Assembly (NCBI RefSeq): GCF_004303025.1
Contig: NZ_PJQW01000010.1
Coordinates: forward strand, 125,432-189,431
Reading direction: 5' to 3'
Source: Flavobacterium sp. J27
GTDB lineage: Bacteria > Bacteroidota > Bacteroidia > Flavobacteriales > Flavobacteriaceae
DNA: 64,000 nucleotides
The translations under genes and the position numbers were made by a program. The notes below the pieces were generated by a model. The model had not been told where the DNA came from, ran no database searches, and saw only the letters and a program-made list of their open reading frames with translations. Below, piece by piece: positions 55,402-63,957 of this stretch (position 1 is the first letter of the stretch; each line of letters opens with the position of its first letter).

Positions 55402-56468
55402 TATTTAGTAGAATTTACTATTCTATTGTATAATTTCTTAATTGAATTATAAAAAAGCTGGTTATCACAATTAGCTAAATATTCAAATAATGGGCCTTTA
55501 ATTATATTTGCTTGGTCATACCATTTTCTTCTAAATCTTAAGCCTAATCTTTGTAATTCAATTTTTATAGTATCGGTATTATTTAGATCAATTTTATCTT
55601 CAATACAGTCAGTTACAAAATCTTTTAGCCAAGTTTCATAACTTGGAATTATAAAGTCTACTAGATATCTTTTTTTTATATTAAAAATATCATCCCAGTT
55701 TTTAGTATTATCGTTATCTGGATTTAAAGATATTGACCATTTCCCATTAGGGTTTTCATTGTCTGTTTGTGGTATTATTGAATTTACAAAATTTATTGTT
55801 ACTGCTATATGATGGGTATATGGGTATATAAATGCTCTTCTAATTCCATTTGGTAAATAAAGAACATCTTTAGGGCCCTTATTTTTTGAATTACAATCAT
55901 GACACATTGGTGCCAAATTTTTAGGATTAATAGATACTAATGGATAAATTGCTTTTGGAGCTAAATGATCATAATCTTCTCTATAAGTTTTATGTAATGG
56001 ATGTACGCCACAAAAAGGACAAACTTTATATTCAAGAGCATTATAAATTAGTTCATAATGCTCCTTAATATTCCATCGATCGTATTTAACACAAGTAAAT
56101 AAAAAATCTGCTAAATCTTTAAATGTATTATTCCCAATCAGATTTTCAATATTTATAGTTTTGTATATGTTGCAATCAATATTTTCATTTAAAAATAAAC
56201 TTTCAATATCTTGAGAATCAGATAAAATTGTTAAAAATTGATTTTTTGAAACCTCAGGAAGCAATTTGAAAGTATCGAAAAAAGATTCAAATTTTACTAA
56301 TAATGTTGGTGATTCTCTTAAAATATCAACAAAATCAGGATGAAAATACGCTTCTAAATCAAAATTATTATTTTCATTAGTTTCTTGTATGGAATTTACA
56401 AATTGAACCAAATAATCATTGAGATGACCTAAAGTGTGATTTTCTGGGTATGTATATTGAAATAACAT
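55401..56468 (-). CDS. HNH endonuclease, PtuB-like
   Basis: A 355-residue protein with an HNH/zinc-finger nuclease core at about 150-195: CPFC (Cys150, Cys153), DYDHLAP (Asp167, His168), NPKNLAPMCHDCNSKNKG (Asn184, Cys189, Cys192, Asn193). It starts 6 bases after an AAA ATPase gene with ABC-like motifs. An ATPase followed by an HNH nuclease is the defining pair of the Septu antiphage system (PtuA-PtuB), so this is read as a PtuB-like effector. The N-terminal ~140 residues are helical and of unknown function. The sequence alone does not prove Septu identity. Confidence 0.85.
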   Translation of the reverse strand: MLFQYTYPENHTLGHLNDYLVQFVNSIQETNENNNFDLEAYFHPDFVDILRESPTLLVKFESFFDTFKLLPEVSKNQFLTILSDSQDIESLFLNENIDCNIYKTINIENLIGNNTFKDLADFLFTCVKYDRWNIKEHYELIYNALEYKVCPFCGVHPLHKTYREDYDHLAPKAIYPLVSINPKNLAPMCHDCNSKNKGPKDVLYLPNGIRRAFIYPYTHHIAVTINFVNSIIPQTDNENPNGKWSISLNPDNDNTKNWDDIFNIKKRYLVDFIIPSYETWLKDFVTDCIEDKIDLNNTDTIKIELQRLGLRFRRKWYDQANIIKGPLFEYLANCDNQLFYNSIKKLYNRIVNSTK

Positions 56469-56474
56469 ATAATC

Positions 56475-58040
56475 TTATTTATTTTCAAGCATATCTAATC
56501 GTCTGTAAAGAGTCATAATTTTAGGAGAGTCTCCTAATTTATTTATTCCTTCTTCTATTTCTTTAGGATCTTCACTTTTAAGAAGCATCTCTATGAATTG
56601 AGCAGAATCTTCTGACATAGAATCATCTAAATCAAAAGCCATTTTTAAAACATGATTAAATGAAGCACCAAATGTTTCTAGTTTAGGAAACTCAACTTCA
56701 ATCTCATCTTTAGATTTTCTTTTAAAAATATAAACAAACTCTTTAGATGTATCAGAAATAATAAAAGGCGAGTGAGATGTAATGAATAGATCTTGTTTTC
56801 TTCCTTGGGTTATTGAATTTATCTTGCTAATAAATAACCTTCTCCATTTTGGATTAAAATGCGTTTCCGGCTCATCAAGAAGAAAAAGTGCATTCTCATC
56901 TTTGATCATTAAAAGTGTGCCGAGAACATTAAAAAATTGATGCTCTCCATCGCTTAAACTCAAGTAATCAACAGTCTGTCCATTAGTTAATCTTAATTTT
57001 AATTCAGAATACTTCAGAACCTTATCTTTGTCAGGTACTTCAGGCATTTTTGCAGTTAATTTTCTTTGTGCTCTTTGCGATTCTATACTTTTCCTTGTAG
57101 CTTTATCAATAATTAAATTATTTAAAATTTCAAATTTATAAAGCGCACTATACAAATTATATGGAGTTTTAAAGAAGTATGCTAATGCTTCTTTTGAAGC
57201 ACTATCTAATAAAAAATCAAAAGTATACCTGTTATATTTAACAGAATAATCATAGCATGTTGAAGATTTTTTTAGTTCATTCAACCATTTTTTTAATTCC
57301 GTAGTTAATATAACCCCTGTTTCTCCTGAATCAGAAACTAATTTAGGAGCAGCTGGCTGCATAGTTTGAATTACTATTTGAAAACTTTTTATCTTCTCAA
57401 TATTAAGTTCTTTCTTAACTTTAGTTAAAGGATTATTCGCATCTGTGTTTTTTTTATCAATATCAAAAACTAAGTTACTGATTGCAATACCTAAATTGGT
57501 ATTATAATCCATAAAATAGAATCGTGGCTCATAATCCTCTTCTTTACTACCACCAAATGCGCGAGTAGCAACGAAATCAGCATAGACATCATAATAAGAC
57601 AAAAATGGATTGCTAATAGTTTCATTAGATCCTGATGTATAACCAATTATCTTTGAAGGCAAATAAGTATTTAAATCATCAGAATCTACAAGCTTATCAT
57701 TTCCATTTTCTGTAATCTTAAATTTTGGAAGTTTGTTTTTATAATTATCATATAAAACATTAACTTTTACATCATTTTCTTTAATGTTTAATGAATATTC
57801 TATTTCAAAAAGTGCTGGTGAAGTTAACTTTTTAACCGGATTTATAGATCTACAAGAATTATCTAGGTACAAAAATATTTCGGCAATTGTTTCAAGCAAT
57901 TGAGATTTACCTGACCCATTAATTCCTATAAAACAATTTGTATTAATATAATTATCTCCATTACTTGGAAAATTTAGGGATATTCCATTCATTAATGGTC
58001 TATGTTTAATATTAAAAATATTAATTGAAGTTAATTTCAT
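56475..58040 (-). CDS. AAA/ABC-type ATPase, PtuA-like
   Basis: A 521-residue ATPase of the AAA_21/OLD-like group. Walker A is GINGSGKSQ (residues 39-47, Lys45), the ABC signature-like element is LSLSDGEHQFF, Walker B is LFLLDEPETHFNP (around Asp389-Glu390), and the H-loop is TSHSPF. The region between has helical arms but no long coiled coil. Proteins of this kind act as DNA-damage or phage sensors; with the downstream HNH gene it forms a Septu-like pair. Its start overlaps the HsdS stop by 4 bases, so it is translationally coupled to a type I specificity subunit, which is unusual. Confidence 0.88.
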   Translation of the reverse strand: MKLTSINIFNIKHRPLMNGISLNFPSNGDNYINTNCFIGINGSGKSQLLETIAEIFLYLDNSCRSINPVKKLTSPALFEIEYSLNIKENDVKVNVLYDNYKNKLPKFKITENGNDKLVDSDDLNTYLPSKIIGYTSGSNETISNPFLSYYDVYADFVATRAFGGSKEEDYEPRFYFMDYNTNLGIAISNLVFDIDKKNTDANNPLTKVKKELNIEKIKSFQIVIQTMQPAAPKLVSDSGETGVILTTELKKWLNELKKSSTCYDYSVKYNRYTFDFLLDSASKEALAYFFKTPYNLYSALYKFEILNNLIIDKATRKSIESQRAQRKLTAKMPEVPDKDKVLKYSELKLRLTNGQTVDYLSLSDGEHQFFNVLGTLLMIKDENALFLLDEPETHFNPKWRRLFISKINSITQGRKQDLFITSHSPFIISDTSKEFVYIFKRKSKDEIEVEFPKLETFGASFNHVLKMAFDLDDSMSEDSAQFIEMLLKSEDPKEIEEGINKLGDSPKIMTLYRRLDMLENK

Positions 58041-59833
58041 TTTAATACTTGGTATTTAATTGTTTCAACATTTTCATCAAAAAAAGATTTTAATTTATCC
58101 CCTTTCTCAAGAAGAGCGAATAATTGCTTCTTTATTTCATCATAAGGCAAATTAGTTTTAGCCTTTAATTCATCATAATTAAATTCATCGTGATTAAACT
58201 CACTTTCAATTATTTCAATTAAAGATTTAGCCATTTTTATTTTTTTTTTAGGTGTTTGCTTCTTTTGTTTTCTTAATGCTTCCAATCTATTTTTTTTCTC
58301 CAAAACAATCTTTGTAAGTAATTCAGTTATTGGTCGATCTTCTAAATTTTGGCTAACTAATTTACCATTAAATGCCATTTTTAAAATTACTTTTTTTAAG
58401 ATTTCAGATTTAATGTGGCTATTATTTATTGTTTTTTCAAGATTATCAATTAAAGAAAGAGCCTTTTCTAATTCCGAAACAATTTTTTCTTGCTCTTTTA
58501 AATTGCACAATGGAAAAACAAATTTTTCAATAGAGGAGATACCTATATTTGCTTGTGTTGTTTGTACAATGTATTTTTCTATTTCACTTTTTAAAACAGG
58601 TGAAAGTGTATATAAATACAAATACTTTGGATTTATTAGGTGTGGAATTGTTTTGATAATTGCACAAGAATATGATATTAAAAATTTCTTATCTGTATTA
58701 ACCAAAACATTTTTTCCGATTGTTCCATATCTTGGAAAAATAATATCATTTAAATTTGGTTTTATTTTTTTTGATAATTCAAGATAGTCTTCTTCGGAAA
58801 TCAACTTTGTGTTTGAGAAATTTAAAGTTCCATTTTCATTAATATTTCCAGTGGATAAATAAGGTATTCCATAATTTTGACTTTTCGGCATCTTATGATT
58901 GATATCTCCAACTTTATATACAACATCAGCAATTCTAGTCCACAACCAATTGTCAGGCAAGACCTTATAATCACTCACATCTTGCTTATCGACTTTTAAA
59001 CTTTCCTTGAGCTTTGATGGTTTAGTAGGTTTCTTGTTTAACTTACCTAAATCACTCCAATGTTTACAGTTAACTTTCCAATTGTTTAATTCTTCTTCAT
59101 AAAATCTCAATTTCTCAGCTTTGATTATTTTTAATAATTCTTTAGCTGGTTTTATATTATTTTCACTTCTCCAAAACTCACTTAATTTACCCTCAAAAGC
59201 ATGCTTTAGTAATGCTTGTCGAAATATATTGAGCTGATTTTGAATAAGCTTAAGGTTTTCAATTTCATTATCTAAAGCACTAAAAAGTTCATCAATTTTT
59301 AATGCAATTCTAATTTGTTCATTTAATGGAGGAACAGGAATTTTTATAGTTGATAAATTTCCTCTAGATATTCTTTTTCTGGTTGTACCAGTTTGCATTT
59401 TTTCTATTTGCTTTCTTATTTGTGGGGAGTTTATAAAATGAGTAAGATATCGGCTATCTACGCCGTTTTGTCCAGTTCTTATTATGGCAACATCAACAAC
59501 TGTAACATATTTTTCTTCATCAGTATAAGGGAAAACACAAGCTCTTCCTAATGGATCTGGCATTCTAGCTACTAAGATATCACCCTTCTTTAAAAATGTA
59601 CAATTAAGCTCTAAAGCTCTTTCTTTTGTCATATATCTATCGGAACGATTTCTGAAAAAACCATCTCCTATATCTGCTAGCTGAATTAACCTAACTTCTC
59701 CGTCTGGGTTTTGGTCTTTGGTTTCAATCCAATCACCGTCTTTGAATATACCATCCTTCCCATCAATTAATTCCTCAATTGTAGCAACTGACCATCCTGT
59801 GGGTAAATTATATTGTTCTTTTAGTTCTTTCAT
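58037..59833 (-). CDS. hsdS: Type I restriction-modification specificity subunit (HsdS)
   Basis: A 598-residue protein with two target-recognition domains. The first starts LPTGWSVATIEELIDGKDGI and ends before the conserved helix with PVPPLNEQIRIALKIDELFSALDNEIENL; the second starts LPDNWLWTRIADVVYKVGD and ends with LCNLKEQEKIVSELEKALSLIDNLEK. An additional C-terminal ~100 residues, basic then winged-helix-like (SLIEIIESEFNHDEFNYDELKAKTNLPYDEIKKQLFALLEKG), extends beyond the usual HsdS. It selects the DNA site for HsdM methylation. It is the first gene of the RM part of the convoy, with 72 bases separating it from AbiEii. Confidence 0.95.
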   Translation of the reverse strand: MKELKEQYNLPTGWSVATIEELIDGKDGIFKDGDWIETKDQNPDGEVRLIQLADIGDGFFRNRSDRYMTKERALELNCTFLKKGDILVARMPDPLGRACVFPYTDEEKYVTVVDVAIIRTGQNGVDSRYLTHFINSPQIRKQIEKMQTGTTRKRISRGNLSTIKIPVPPLNEQIRIALKIDELFSALDNEIENLKLIQNQLNIFRQALLKHAFEGKLSEFWRSENNIKPAKELLKIIKAEKLRFYEEELNNWKVNCKHWSDLGKLNKKPTKPSKLKESLKVDKQDVSDYKVLPDNWLWTRIADVVYKVGDINHKMPKSQNYGIPYLSTGNINENGTLNFSNTKLISEEDYLELSKKIKPNLNDIIFPRYGTIGKNVLVNTDKKFLISYSCAIIKTIPHLINPKYLYLYTLSPVLKSEIEKYIVQTTQANIGISSIEKFVFPLCNLKEQEKIVSELEKALSLIDNLEKTINNSHIKSEILKKVILKMAFNGKLVSQNLEDRPITELLTKIVLEKKNRLEALRKQKKQTPKKKIKMAKSLIEIIESEFNHDEFNYDELKAKTNLPYDEIKKQLFALLEKGDKLKSFFDENVETIKYQVLK

Positions 59834-59905
59834 TTTTAATCCTCTAAATGATTTTAGAAATCATGCGACTTAAACTAGTAGTTAAGGCTACTACTGAGAT
59901 GATTA

Positions 59906-60700
59906 TTAAATTTTACTAATTATTTTTTCATTTATTTTTTGATATGCTACATCATTATGGTACTCAATATCTGGTCTAAGAATCGTAAAGATGTCGTTTC
60001 GAAATTCATCATCTTTCATTTTTTCTTCCATATTTGCTACAAACATTTTACTCGTTGGATTTACTCCATCAGAAAAATTGATGTATTCTTTATAGCATTG
60101 GATTAACTTACCTTCATCAATTTCAAGATTTGTTACTGCTAAATCTAAATCAAAGAGGTCTCTTCCTTTTCTTCTTTGATATAATGCTCTTAATTTAGTT
60201 CCTAATAGTTCTTCAACGTGATAGGTGTTAATCATGCATTTTCCAGAAAACCAACCATTATTTACTTCAAATGGTACTTGTTGCAATCCTAACACAGTGA
60301 AATGTTCCCTACAATTGATTTCAATTTTTAGTCTCATCTGTATTATTGGTGGAATTTCCGTTTCAAAGCGATAGGTTGCCGTGTTGTTATGTACACTTGT
60401 TTCAATATTTCTTTTTGTACCTAAGAATGGTGCCAAGACTTCTCTAATTCTTGCCAAAATAGGTTTTATAGGACCTGTTTTTATTTGCACTAAATCTATA
60501 TCTTCTGAATATCTTGCTTGAGGCTTTAGAAATAGTTTGTGCAAGGCTGTTCCACCACGAAACGCTAGGTTTTCATTTAAAAATGGGTCAGCAAATATTT
60601 CTACAATTGCTCTTTCAATGATAAGATCTTGTTCAACTTGTCCGTTCTCTGGCCAAGGTGCAAACTCACGCCATTCTTCTATATATCTTTTTGGAATCAT
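59906..60700 (-). CDS. abiEii: AbiEii/AbiGii-type nucleotidyltransferase toxin
   Basis: A 264-residue protein with the nucleotidyltransferase core of type IV toxins: FRGGTALHK (Gly49 to Lys55) and RYSEDIDLV (Asp67, Asp69). The ELLGTKLRALYQRRKGRDLFDL segment near 164-186 is also typical of the family. AbiEii-like enzymes add nucleotides to tRNA 3' ends and stop growth during phage infection. Its ATG overlaps the stop of the AbiEi-like antitoxin gene by 4 bases, giving the normal abiE order. Confidence 0.92.
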   Translation of the reverse strand: MIPKRYIEEWREFAPWPENGQVEQDLIIERAIVEIFADPFLNENLAFRGGTALHKLFLKPQARYSEDIDLVQIKTGPIKPILARIREVLAPFLGTKRNIETSVHNNTATYRFETEIPPIIQMRLKIEINCREHFTVLGLQQVPFEVNNGWFSGKCMINTYHVEELLGTKLRALYQRRKGRDLFDLDLAVTNLEIDEGKLIQCYKEYINFSDGVNPTSKMFVANMEEKMKDDEFRNDIFTILRPDIEYHNDVAYQKINEKIISKI

Positions 60701-61506
60701 AAATCGCTCTCGATTTTAATATTGTTTATAATACGCCATTTGGTATTAGTAATTCCTTTTTTATTTTTCCCTGGCATTAAGGGTATGTTTACTCCTTTTT
60801 TATCTGCTATTGTATTATAAACAACTTGACCCAGTTTTTCATTTTCAAGTTCATATTCTAATAAATAACCCAATCGTTGAACGGCTGCAATTTGTGAATA
60901 GTTTTTAGCTGTTTTTGCTAATGAACTTGGTTTTATTACTTCTACTAATTCTTTTAAAATAGTAATCACACGATTCATTCCTAGTTTTTCAACATAGTAA
61001 AGTAAATCTAAAGCTGTCAGTTCTGGAGAAGAAACATTTATATATCCGGCTTCCGTTTTTACTTTTTTAATATCTTCTTTGTTCCACTCATTTTTTACTA
61101 AAAAATTTATTTTTAGCTTTTTATTTTTAATATCTCGTAAAGCTGGCTTCTCTGTAATTACGAATGTTTCCATTGTTTGTTGATGTGATGCTCCGTGAAT
61201 TGCAGCTGCAGAAATTAAACCCAAATAATAGTTTTTCTTTAGCGATACCATCATGTCATCTAGATACATGTTACTTGGAATTACACCATATCTCGAATAT
61301 TCTGCTGGAAGTATAGTATAGAAACCTTTACGTATTTGAACAATCTTATTTTTTACTTTAAGTCTATATAGGCTTTGAAGAATTGCTTTATCTGTTACTT
61401 CTAATTTATCTTTTAGTTCTTCAAGTGTGAAAGCATATCTTCCTTTAGCTCTTACACTGTCTATATATTCTTCTAAATAATTATATGTTTGAGTTCCTGT
61501 TTTCAC
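60697..61506 (-). CDS. abiEi: AbiEi-family antitoxin and transcriptional regulator
   Basis: A protein of about 269 residues if translated from the GTG at 61506. The frame is open up to a TTG at 61554, but that TTG lies inside a perfect -7 element (TATATTTG), so it cannot be the start. The N-terminal winged helix (AFTLEELKDKLEVTDKAILQSLYRLKVKNKIVQIRKGFYTI) and the following domain (YYLGLISAAAIHGASHQQTMETFVIT) match AbiEi antitoxins. AbiEi proteins neutralise AbiEii and repress their own operon through inverted repeats; a perfect 8-bp dyad lies directly upstream. The GTG choice is reasonable but not certain. Confidence 0.88.
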   Translation of the reverse strand: MKTGTQTYNYLEEYIDSVRAKGRYAFTLEELKDKLEVTDKAILQSLYRLKVKNKIVQIRKGFYTILPAEYSRYGVIPSNMYLDDMMVSLKKNYYLGLISAAAIHGASHQQTMETFVITEKPALRDIKNKKLKINFLVKNEWNKEDIKKVKTEAGYINVSSPELTALDLLYYVEKLGMNRVITILKELVEVIKPSSLAKTAKNYSQIAAVQRLGYLLEYELENEKLGQVVYNTIADKKGVNIPLMPGKNKKGITNTKWRIINNIKIESDL

Positions 61507-61528
61507 TAGTGTATTTTGTTTGCTATTT

Positions 61529-61559
61529 ACTACACAATGTGTAGTGTTACGCAAATATA
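61529..61559 (-). promoter_or_regulatory. abiE promoter with operator dyad
   Basis: On the minus strand TATATTTG (61559-61552) is a consensus -7 box. Just downstream, ACTACACA-A-TGTGTAGT (61529-61545) is a perfect 8-bp inverted repeat placed over the expected transcription start. This fits autorepression by AbiEi. Between 61560 and 61812 lies AT-rich sequence without a gene. Confidence 0.7.
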
Positions 61560-61812
61560 ATATATTATATGCTAAATAGTATATTTTATGGTTAAAAAAT
61601 ATACTAAATGGTTTACTAATTTCCGTATATAAATTATTTAATTAAATTAAGATAAGAAAGAACTCAGGAAAAACACCTATTGAAAATAAAGAAATCTATT
61701 ATCAATATTTAAAAATTAATAGAGTTTATTAAAATATGTTTATATTTTTTTAGTAATAAATAATCTTTTTATTTATAAAATTTATATTCATGTTTAATTT
61801 ATACTATAGTAT

Positions 61813-63024
61813 TTACAAATACTTCGAATAATCATCAGGAATATAAGCGTTTATCTCTCTTAAATATTTACGTAAAGCAGTTTTTGTAGTGTGTCCTGTA
61901 ATTGACATAATGGTTGATTCAGCTTCTTCTGGAGTCATTTCCTTTATGAAAGTATTGTAGAGCTTGGTTATAAAAGTGTGTCTAAAACTATATAATCCGT
62001 AATCTTTACTTAATCCAAACTTCTTTTTCACTTCTAAGAAATAATCTGAATAATCATTTCTTCGGCTAGTTTCATTGGCTTCCCAATATTGTCCAAAATC
62101 TTTTCTACCAAATAAATAAGCGTCTTTGGGGTAGTTAGATAAATCAGGAATCTCATCAATTAAGAGTTGAGGAATTCTTTTTAACTGAAATCCAGTTTTG
62201 GTTTTAATTTTTAAAATTTTATCCTTTAAATCGATATCAGCAATTGTAATTCGATTCACTTCCACTGGTCTTAAAAAATTGTAAGAAATGAATTTTACAT
62301 ATAAAGACAATAACTTGTTGTTTTTATCTAAATACGTAAAAATTTTTGACTCTTCAGCACTAGAATAGGACTTGTTCTTTTCAGGATTCGTTTTAAGTAT
62401 AGGAATGTTTTGAACAAAGTTTTGTGTTATAATTTCATTTTGTTCTAAAGTTGAAAAAATAGTACTAATATCGGCACGAGTATTGTTCCTGTTTTTAGCT
62501 GAAGTAGCAATTAAAATTTCATTCAAATAAGTAGTTACAACCTTTTTATTCACAGAATCAATTAATCGATTCTTAAATCCATTTTCATTTAACCATTTTT
62601 CAAAGCGTTTTATTCTTCCTTCAAGTCCTTTATAAGAGGTTAGAGCTAAAGTGTTTTTTTTAATGGTAAGAGCAAATTCAAAAGCATCTTGAATCGATTT
62701 TCCTTGTTGCTCTTCATCAAAACTAAATTTGTTTTCAGGATTATAAGGATTGAAACCATCTTTTAAAAGTACCGATAAATTACGCTGAATAGTTTTCAAC
62801 CATTCAATACGTTCTTTTTTATCAAAATGTTGCGGAGCATAAATGTTGTTAGGATATCTTTCCAAAGGGCTATCTATTATTTTTCTAAATGAAAAATAAA
62901 CATACCAACGCTTGGATAAATCTCCATTTGCGTCATATAGTTTAGGTTCCGAGTATCTTTTCTTTTTTTTCAAATCGTGTTCAAAATCGTGTTCAATGTA
63001 CAAAAATTTCAATAAATTAGACAT
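61813..63024 (-). CDS. int: Tyrosine recombinase (integrase)
   Basis: A 403-residue integrase. The N-terminal ~110 residues are an arm-binding-like region, then a SAM-like core-binding domain (about 110-205), then the catalytic domain: Arg252 in FLRPVEVNR, Arg348 in YSFRHTF, His378 in ITGHTT, and nucleophile Tyr387 in ALRKYLREI. The position usually held by His in HxLR is Tyr/Ser here, a common variation in Bacteroidota integrases. It lies 67 bases from the right att repeat and reads inward, as expected of the enzyme that integrates the element into a tRNA gene. The N-terminal repeat EHDFEHD is encoded by the tandem arm-type sites. Confidence 0.95.
   Translation of the reverse strand: MSNLLKFLYIEHDFEHDLKKKKRYSEPKLYDANGDLSKRWYVYFSFRKIIDSPLERYPNNIYAPQHFDKKERIEWLKTIQRNLSVLLKDGFNPYNPENKFSFDEEQQGKSIQDAFEFALTIKKNTLALTSYKGLEGRIKRFEKWLNENGFKNRLIDSVNKKVVTTYLNEILIATSAKNRNNTRADISTIFSTLEQNEIITQNFVQNIPILKTNPEKNKSYSSAEESKIFTYLDKNNKLLSLYVKFISYNFLRPVEVNRITIADIDLKDKILKIKTKTGFQLKRIPQLLIDEIPDLSNYPKDAYLFGRKDFGQYWEANETSRRNDYSDYFLEVKKKFGLSKDYGLYSFRHTFITKLYNTFIKEMTPEEAESTIMSITGHTTKTALRKYLREINAYIPDDYSKYL
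62972..62996. promoter_or_regulatory. Candidate integrase arm-type sites, right end
   Basis: Two AAATCGTGTTCAA copies overlap by one base (62972-62984 and 62984-62996), inside the first codons of int. A matching 13-mer occurs near the left att repeat at 12498-12510, in the same strand orientation. Confidence 0.5.
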
Positions 63025-63058
63025 AAAAAATGCGGGATTAAATTGCTCTAATCCCGCA
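63025..63058 (-). terminator. Intrinsic terminator abutting the int start codon
   Basis: TGCGGGATTA (63031-63040) and TAATCCCGCA (63049-63058) form a perfect 10-bp stem with an 8-base loop. On the minus strand the stem is followed by TTTTTT and then immediately by the ATG of int. It should stop transcription coming from the tRNA side, or it may hide the int translation start. Confidence 0.8.
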
Positions 63059-63090
63059 TAAAATCTAATTTTACGATTTTTATAAACCTT

Positions 63091-63133
63091 GTAGCGAAGA
63101 CGGGAGTTGAACCCGTGACCTCAGGGTTATGAA
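63091..63133 (-). repeat. Right attachment repeat (3' half of a CAT-anticodon tRNA)
   Basis: Identical over 43 bp and in the same orientation as 12387-12429. It covers the tRNA from the anticodon loop to the acceptor end. Sequence to the right (63134 on) is not a tRNA 5' half, so the repeat is a tRNA fragment here as well. Together with the left copy it delimits an insertion of about 50.7 kb. Confidence 0.85.
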
Positions 63134-63282
63134 AACCAACTTTGAAAATATGTGTATTGATTTTCAGTAACTTATGTTTTGTTTTTAACACTTAAAACAG
63201 TAAATCGTATGCGTTTTTGTATTCCGAAATTGTGGTTATTAATTGGTTTTATTTCTCAAATGTTGTGCCAAAATAGAATATC

Positions 63283-63957
63283 TTAACTCATTTTTTTACG
63301 AGCTATTATATTAATATCTTTATTTGAAAGATATTTCGATTCAACATCAAAGAAAAGAGTATTTATCATAGCTAATCCAATATTTGTTGATGTGGTTACT
63401 CCACTCATTTTCTTGAGTAGAGGAAACAAAGGACTCATTATTTTGTATGTTATATTCAACCATCCAGTTCTAGATTTTGTGCCTTTTTCAGGAATGATTA
63501 AACCAGGTCTAAACATATATACTTTTTTAAAGCCTTTTTGTAAAATGTAGTTCTCGGTTTTACCTTTAACCCTTGCCCACATGACATTTCCTTTTTCTGA
63601 TGTATCAGTTCCAGCACCTGAAATATAATTGAATATCATATTAGGGTTGACAGAGTAGAGGATATCTACAAATGCTTTTGTAACGTTGTAGGTAATCTTG
63701 GTATATTTTTCTTCATCCATTCCTACAGCAGAAACACCCATGCAATAAAAACATGCATCATATTCATTTAATTGTTCTTTAAGTGTATCAATATTCGAAA
63801 AATCATTCAAAACAATTTCCTCTACCTTGTCATGTTTTACACCAAGTGGTGTTCTATTAATAATGAGGATCTTTTCAATGTTTGGATTTTCTATACATTC
63901 TTGTAATACGGCTTTGCCTAACATTCCTGAAGAGCCGGTTATTATTATATTTTTCAT
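63283..63957 (-). CDS. NAD(P)-binding atypical short-chain dehydrogenase / epimerase-like protein
   Basis: A 224-residue protein with an N-terminal Rossmann motif TGSSGMLGKAVLQE (GxxGxxG type). The acidic patch VLNDFSN and ACFYCMGVSAVGMDEEKY follow, and YISGAGTDTSEKGNVMWARVKGKTE contains the position of the active-site Lys. This fits the NmrA/NAD(P)H-binding group of atypical SDRs, at the usual length. The substrate is unknown. It lies outside the right att repeat and so belongs to the flanking chromosome or to a neighbouring element. The gap 63134-63282 holds no gene. Confidence 0.88.
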   Translation of the reverse strand: MKNIIITGSSGMLGKAVLQECIENPNIEKILIINRTPLGVKHDKVEEIVLNDFSNIDTLKEQLNEYDACFYCMGVSAVGMDEEKYTKITYNVTKAFVDILYSVNPNMIFNYISGAGTDTSEKGNVMWARVKGKTENYILQKGFKKVYMFRPGLIIPEKGTKSRTGWLNITYKIMSPLFPLLKKMSGVTTSTNIGLAMINTLFFDVESKYLSNKDINIIARKKMS

